Notes under the pieces: generated by a model
The model's database searches: none
What the model was told of the DNA's origin: nothing
The model's input: only the letters and a program-made list of their open reading frames with translations
Source: Planctomycetota bacterium
GTDB taxonomy: Bacteria > Planctomycetota > Planctomycetia > Pirellulales > Lacipirellulaceae
DNA: 8,367 nt
Assembly: GCA_013151315.1 (NCBI GenBank)
Contig: JAADIN010000201.1
Span: 1-8,367 of the forward strand
Reading direction: 5' to 3'
Shown: piece by piece, positions 5,173-8,367 of the stretch
Position numbering within the stretch: position 1 is the stretch's first letter
How the letters are laid out: the number at the start of each line of letters is the position of its first letter
Translations under genes and position numbers: made by a program

Positions 5173-5999
5173 TATTGTGCCAAGAAAAGCGGTAGCTCCG
5201 CGTTGCGCATGATATGCAGGGCCGTGTCGCCGAGGATTCGTCGCAAGAGCATGTTCTTCGCACTATTGCCAAGCACAATCAGGTCGGCTCCCCAGTCCTC
5301 GGCGTAAGGTAGCAAATGGTCGCGTGGCGGTTTAGAAATGTACTCCGTCTCCGGCTCCAGGCCATGAGCTTGACAGTACTCGACCGCTTTGGCCAACAGA
5401 GCTTCTCCTGCCTCTGCCTGTTGCTGGAAGGTAACGATCTTCAACTTGGCCTCGGGCCACATGCGAAGATGAACAAATCGCCGCATCGTTTTTGCCGATT
5501 CCATCGAGCCGCTGTAGGCAATGAGTACCTTGCGAATCGGGCCGTCCTTGTCGCTTACCGCGAGCAACGGCCGAACGCCCTCTTTGACCAACATCGCAAG
5601 CTCGTCGGGAGGCTCGTCGACCACGCCGTGCTCAAACAGGCTGCGCAAGCCGCAGACGACCAAATCGTGGTAGCGCGTCAGCGAGACCAACGATGCCATG
5701 GGGTCTCCCTTCTCATGCTGCAGGCTATGCCTCACTCCAGATTTTTTGCATTCGGCGAGGAAGTGAACCTCTGCGGCACGAATGATCGCGCTGGCGTCGT
5801 CGAGCCGACTATCCCTCAATTCTTTTGCTAACTGTCCAGCACCGATCGGAACGGGCCCCGTACTGTCGAGTCGGTCGACGTCAAATAGCGTGACGCCTGT
5901 GAGCTCGGCTTCATGTGATTTCGCCAGTTCGATGGCCTTGGCCGTTGCACTGCGGGCGTAATCAAGGCTACCGAGACCGACTAATATCCGTTTGATCAT
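5172..5999 (-). CDS. Universal stress protein, tandem UspA domains
   Basis: This is a soluble cytoplasmic protein of 275 residues with two Usp domains in tandem (about 1-148 and 156-275), twice the length of single-domain UspA proteins. Domain 1 begins MIKRILVGLGSLDYA and ends with VRPLLAV. Domain 2 begins RKVLIAYSGSMESAK and ends GADLIVLGNSAKN...LFLAQ. ATP-binding Usp proteins carry G-X2-G-X9-G(S/T). Domain 2 keeps the spacing but reads G244-X2-A247-X9-G257-D258, and domain 1 has no recognisable motif, so nucleotide binding may be weak or absent. AGGA lies nine bases before the start. The gene follows the response regulator by 67 bases on the same strand and is probably co-transcribed with it. 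Tandem Usp proteins often accompany redox or hypoxia two-component systems (for example the DosR regulon), which suggests a stress role; the exact function is unknown. Confidence 0.94.
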   Translation of the reverse strand: MIKRILVGLGSLDYARSATAKAIELAKSHEAELTGVTLFDVDRLDSTGPVPIGAGQLAKELRDSRLDDASAIIRAAEVHFLAECKKSGVRHSLQHEKGDPMASLVSLTRYHDLVVCGLRSLFEHGVVDEPPDELAMLVKEGVRPLLAVSDKDGPIRKVLIAYSGSMESAKTMRRFVHLRMWPEAKLKIVTFQQQAEAGEALLAKAVEYCQAHGLEPETEYISKPPRDHLLPYAEDWGADLIVLGNSAKNMLLRRILGDTALHIMRNAELPLFLAQ

Positions 6000-6066
6000 A
6001 GGTGATATTCCTGTTGCTTTTGGATCAAGTACTTTGTCAATTCTAAGAAAAGCTAATGGCTAACAG

Positions 6067-6681
6067 CTACTCAAACGAGCGGTGCTCTAGACGCAAAGTG
6101 ACTAGTTCAGCGACGCTGTTGGCAGAGAGCTTTCGCATAAGATTGCGGCGATGGGTTTCCACCGTTCGATCTCCGATATTTAGCTCTAACGCAATCTGCT
6201 TGGTCAGCAAGCCTGCAACCACGAGGTCCACGATCTCGATTTCACGTGGGGTCAGGGCTTGAAATCGTTCTTCCAGCTCCTGCCAGCGAGCTTGCGATTT
6301 GCGACTTTTTTGGTTCTGGACGATAGCCCGTTCGATACTTTCGATGAGTTCTGCACGACGGAAAGGTTTCTCAATAATGGCCGAAGCGCCCGCGGAAAGG
6401 GCCTCCACAGCCATCCGCACGTTGGCATGGCCTGTCATGATGATGACTGGAATTTTCCAATTCCTATTTTGCATCACCCCTTGCAACTCCAATCCATCCA
6501 TTCCTGGCATCCGCACATCAAGCAGCAGGCATCCGGCCGTTGCCGGATCGAAGGATTCTAAGAAGTCTTCCGCAGACGCGTAGCAAGAAGTTGAGTACTG
6601 CTTCCCATTGAGGAGCGTTTCCAAAGATTGCCGAACGTCCTTATCGTCATCGACAATCGACACGACCGTATTAGAGAACAT
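6067..6681 (-). CDS. FixJ/NarL-type response regulator with LuxR HTH
   Basis: This is a DNA-binding response regulator of 204 residues, the standard length for FixJ. The receiver domain (about 5-120) has the acidic pair D11-D12, the phosphoryl acceptor D55 in LLLDVRMPGMDG, the conserved T83 in MTGHA and K105 in EKPF. A linker rich in charged residues (121-139) leads to a LuxR/GerE helix-turn-helix (about 140-200) with LTPREIEIVDLVVAG and DRTVETHRRNLMRKL. The start at 6681 is preferred over ATG 6756, because GGGAGG stands six bases upstream and the longer version would extend the receiver with unrelated residues encoded by the kinase's end in another frame. It overlaps the kinase gene by 11 bases, so the two are probably translationally coupled. 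It should activate transcription when phosphorylated by that kinase. Its target genes are unknown, with the following stress protein gene an obvious candidate. Confidence 0.95.
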   Translation of the reverse strand: MFSNTVVSIVDDDKDVRQSLETLLNGKQYSTSCYASAEDFLESFDPATAGCLLLDVRMPGMDGLELQGVMQNRNWKIPVIIMTGHANVRMAVEALSAGASAIIEKPFRRAELIESIERAIVQNQKSRKSQARWQELEERFQALTPREIEIVDLVVAGLLTKQIALELNIGDRTVETHRRNLMRKLSANSVAELVTLRLEHRSFE

Positions 6682-8224
6682 AGCTTGCCTCCCTCGTTTT
6701 GAGAGGAAATGAAAGAAGAAAAGTGGCTCCGCCAGCCGGATTGTTTTGAGCGACAACGCTTCCTTGATGAGCTTCCATGATAGTACGACACACCTGCAAG
6801 CCTACTCCTAAACCACCTGGTGTCGTGGTAAAGAAATAGTCAAACAGCCGGCCGACATTTTCTGCGGGCAGCCCTCGGCCGGAATCCGTGATGCTAAGCT
6901 CAACACTCTCGTCAACATGTCGAGTACGAATGGTCATCACCCGTCGATCCTCCATGGTGCTCTCCATCGCTTCCTGGGCGTTATTGACAAGATTTAGCAG
7001 CACTTGCTGAATCTGGATCGGATCGATGACTAACAGCGGAAGATCCTCAGAGAGTTCTAGCCGGATTTGAATATGGGAACGTTCGAGCCAAGGCATACGA
7101 AATTCCATCAGCTCTTCTGCCAATTCGTTCAAATTCATGGCAGTTCGATGCAGCGATGCCTTTTGGATTAGCCCTCTCAATCGACTGATAATGGCGCTCG
7201 TGCGAAAAGTGGTATTTCCCAAATTTGACAGTATTTCATGCAGATCATTGGTATCGCGGCTCTCCAATTGGACAATATCTTTGATCGCTTCCACATAGTT
7301 GGCAATCGCGGTCAGCGGTTGGTTTAATTCATGCGCAATACCACTGGTCAATTCGCCAAGCGTGCTCAATCGCGAAACTTTGCTAATCTCCGCTTCTTTT
7401 TGCTGGAGCTCTTTCTCGACGGCGACTAGCTTCAACTGGTTTCGTTTGTGATCGGTTAGATCTTGGGTAATTCCAAGGAGCCGATCAACTTTTCCCTGAC
7501 TGTCAAACTTCGGAACAATCGTAGAACAAAAATCGAGTCCGCCCGTCGACCGAAAATCAAAATCTCGAGACGAACCTGAGAAACCATCCTCCAGGAGCCT
7601 TGAAACCCTCTCTTGGTCTTCCTTGCAAACCGCTTCAAGATAGGGGAGACCGACCACTGCGCTTTCGTCTGCCACTCCGAGCATCTCCAGGCCGGCCCGG
7701 TTCATCGACATGATTCGCCCTTCGATATCGATCTGATGAATAGAGTAAGGCGATGTTTCGACCAGAGTACGATATTTCTGCTCGCTACACTTCAGAAATT
7801 CCTCAGCAAGCTTGCGTTCGGTAACGTCAATGATCGTCGTGACGATCGCATCTTTCCCTTGCCACTTGATTACCGCACTCGAAAAGCTAGCCCAAAGAGG
7901 CTTCCCGCTTTTTCTGATCAACTCAAGTAGAAAATCCCTGGCTGTCCCGTCTCGGAACAAAACCTCAAGGAATTCTTCTCTTTTTTTCGGACGAGCATAC
8001 AACAACCCGACGTTGAGTTGCCTTAGCTCTTTCAGGGAATAGCCTAGGAGGTCGCATAGGGTTTCGTTCGCCTCCATGAGTCGACCAGAAACATCGGTAA
8101 TGGATATACCAGCCACCCGATTGTCAAACAGACTTCGGTACTTGTACTCACTCTCTTGCTGCCTGCGCTCAGCTTCTGCAAGCCGCGATTGGAGCTGGTC
8201 ATACGTGAGCTCTAGAGTATCCAT
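6671..8224 (-). CDS. Soluble PAS-PAS sensor histidine kinase, FixL/DctB-type transmitter
   Basis: This sensor kinase of 517 residues has no membrane segment or signal peptide, so it senses inside the cell. A short coiled coil (8-28) precedes PAS1 (about 30-137) and PAS2 (about 147-258), each ending in the typical DVTERK or DLTDHK exit motif. A second helix (258-288) links to the HisKA domain with phosphoacceptor H298 in GIAHELNQPLTAIANY. The HATPase domain (about 395-510) shows the N box NLVNNAQEAM (411-420), G1 DSGRG (447-451), the F box and the G2 motif GGLGVGL (470-476). The H-box resembles FixL, but neither PAS domain has a histidine where FixL binds haem (PAS1 has none at all), so oxygen sensing by haem is unlikely. 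The start ATG 8224 has no Shine-Dalgarno sequence, and upstream codons stay open without any start codon to about 8312. It partners with the overlapping response regulator. Confidence 0.95.
   Translation of the reverse strand: MDTLELTYDQLQSRLAEAERRQQESEYKYRSLFDNRVAGISITDVSGRLMEANETLCDLLGYSLKELRQLNVGLLYARPKKREEFLEVLFRDGTARDFLLELIRKSGKPLWASFSSAVIKWQGKDAIVTTIIDVTERKLAEEFLKCSEQKYRTLVETSPYSIHQIDIEGRIMSMNRAGLEMLGVADESAVVGLPYLEAVCKEDQERVSRLLEDGFSGSSRDFDFRSTGGLDFCSTIVPKFDSQGKVDRLLGITQDLTDHKRNQLKLVAVEKELQQKEAEISKVSRLSTLGELTSGIAHELNQPLTAIANYVEAIKDIVQLESRDTNDLHEILSNLGNTTFRTSAIISRLRGLIQKASLHRTAMNLNELAEELMEFRMPWLERSHIQIRLELSEDLPLLVIDPIQIQQVLLNLVNNAQEAMESTMEDRRVMTIRTRHVDESVELSITDSGRGLPAENVGRLFDYFFTTTPGGLGVGLQVCRTIMEAHQGSVVAQNNPAGGATFLLSFPLKTREASYVL
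6688..6695 (-). promoter_or_regulatory. Ribosome binding site of the response regulator, inside the kinase gene
   Basis: The - strand reads GAGGGAGG, followed by caagct and the ATG at 6681. It lies within the last codons of the kinase gene and decides the regulator's start. Ribosomes finishing the kinase at 6671 would pass directly over it, which favours coupled synthesis of the two partners. Confidence 0.82.
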
Positions 8225-8367
8225 CGATGAGCGCCCAAAAGGATCGAATCCTCGATTGAGAGAATTCTCGATTGAGGAAAATAGCCTGAGCGTTCCTGTC
8301 TTGTTCTCGACAAACGCCTGGCTACCGGGTGCCCTTACTCATTCCATGATCCATTGAACCATAGAGC
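8225..8367. other. Region upstream of the histidine kinase
   Basis: This presumably holds the promoter of the kinase-regulator-stress protein cluster. It contains a direct repeat (8249-8282). I see no clear -35/-10 pair and no Shine-Dalgarno sequence directly before the kinase start. No other gene is recognisable before the window's right edge. Confidence 0.45.
8249..8282. repeat. Direct repeat upstream of the kinase, possible operator
   Basis: The exact 10-base word ctcgattgag occurs at 8251-8260 and again at 8267-8276, a 16-base period. Matching flanking bases extend the units to tcctcgattgagagaatt and ttctcgattgaggaaaat. The palindrome gagaattctc (8259-8268) sits between the cores. Repeated sites of this kind 25-60 bases ahead of a regulatory operon are typical of regulator binding sites, possibly autoregulation by the FixJ-type protein, but this is inference from position. 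Confidence 0.6.

Noticed and set aside
6000..6066. FNR-type box (TTGAT...) in the gap before the stress protein gene
   Set aside because: TTGAT is present, but the second half-site reads AAGCA instead of ATCAA, too poor a match to claim.
6682..6756. Upstream start (ATG 6756) for the response regulator
   Set aside because: The 25 extra residues have no receiver-domain similarity and overlap the kinase in another frame. ATG 6681 has the GGGAGG site at the right distance.

Overview
The window looks like a piece of a Planctomycetes (Pirellulales-type) chromosome. This is an inference, not a proof. It rests on the 23S/5S sequences, a planctomycete-style IS630 transposase remnant, the variant metallo-beta-lactamase motif in ComEC, mixed GC content of roughly 50%, and several genes without a Shine-Dalgarno sequence next to genes with strong ones. 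No search could be run.

Layout, left to right. Positions 1-482 are the 3' end of an rRNA operon on the + strand: the last ~104 bases of 23S rRNA, a ~188-base spacer, 5S rRNA, and a strong UUCG-capped intrinsic terminator. The spacer holds no tRNA but carries a five-unit heptamer repeat, part of which folds back on an upstream inverted copy, and a long hairpin just before 5S. Positions 483-1072 have no convincing protein gene. On the - strand they hold what looks like the 5' half of a tRNA-Cys (817-859) without its 3' half. Positions 1073-1812 hold two small uncharacterised helical genes, the first intact with a strong ribosome binding site and the second split by a +1 frameshift near 1666-1668. 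Positions 1841-2064 are a decayed, doubly truncated IS630 transposase fragment on the - strand. After a gene-poor stretch comes a full-length comEC (2391-4913, +), the DNA uptake channel.

From 4929 on everything is on the - strand and convergent with comEC. A perfect 30-base palindrome lies just past comEC, followed by a short C-terminal gene remnant (4974-5144) and then a three-gene cluster transcribed right to left: a soluble PAS-PAS histidine kinase (8224-6671), an overlapping FixJ/NarL-type response regulator (6681-6067), and a tandem-domain universal stress protein (5999-5172). The kinase presumably phosphorylates the regulator at Asp55. The universal stress protein is a likely downstream effector or co-regulated product. 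The kinase resembles FixL in its transmitter core, but neither PAS domain shows a FixL-type haem-ligand histidine, so the signal is unknown.

No wholly new defence or mobile system is evident. The points most worth checking are the tRNA-Cys half, the repeat-rich rRNA spacer, the frameshifted small gene beside its intact neighbour, the degenerate ATP motif of the universal stress protein, and a 16-base-period direct repeat upstream of the kinase.
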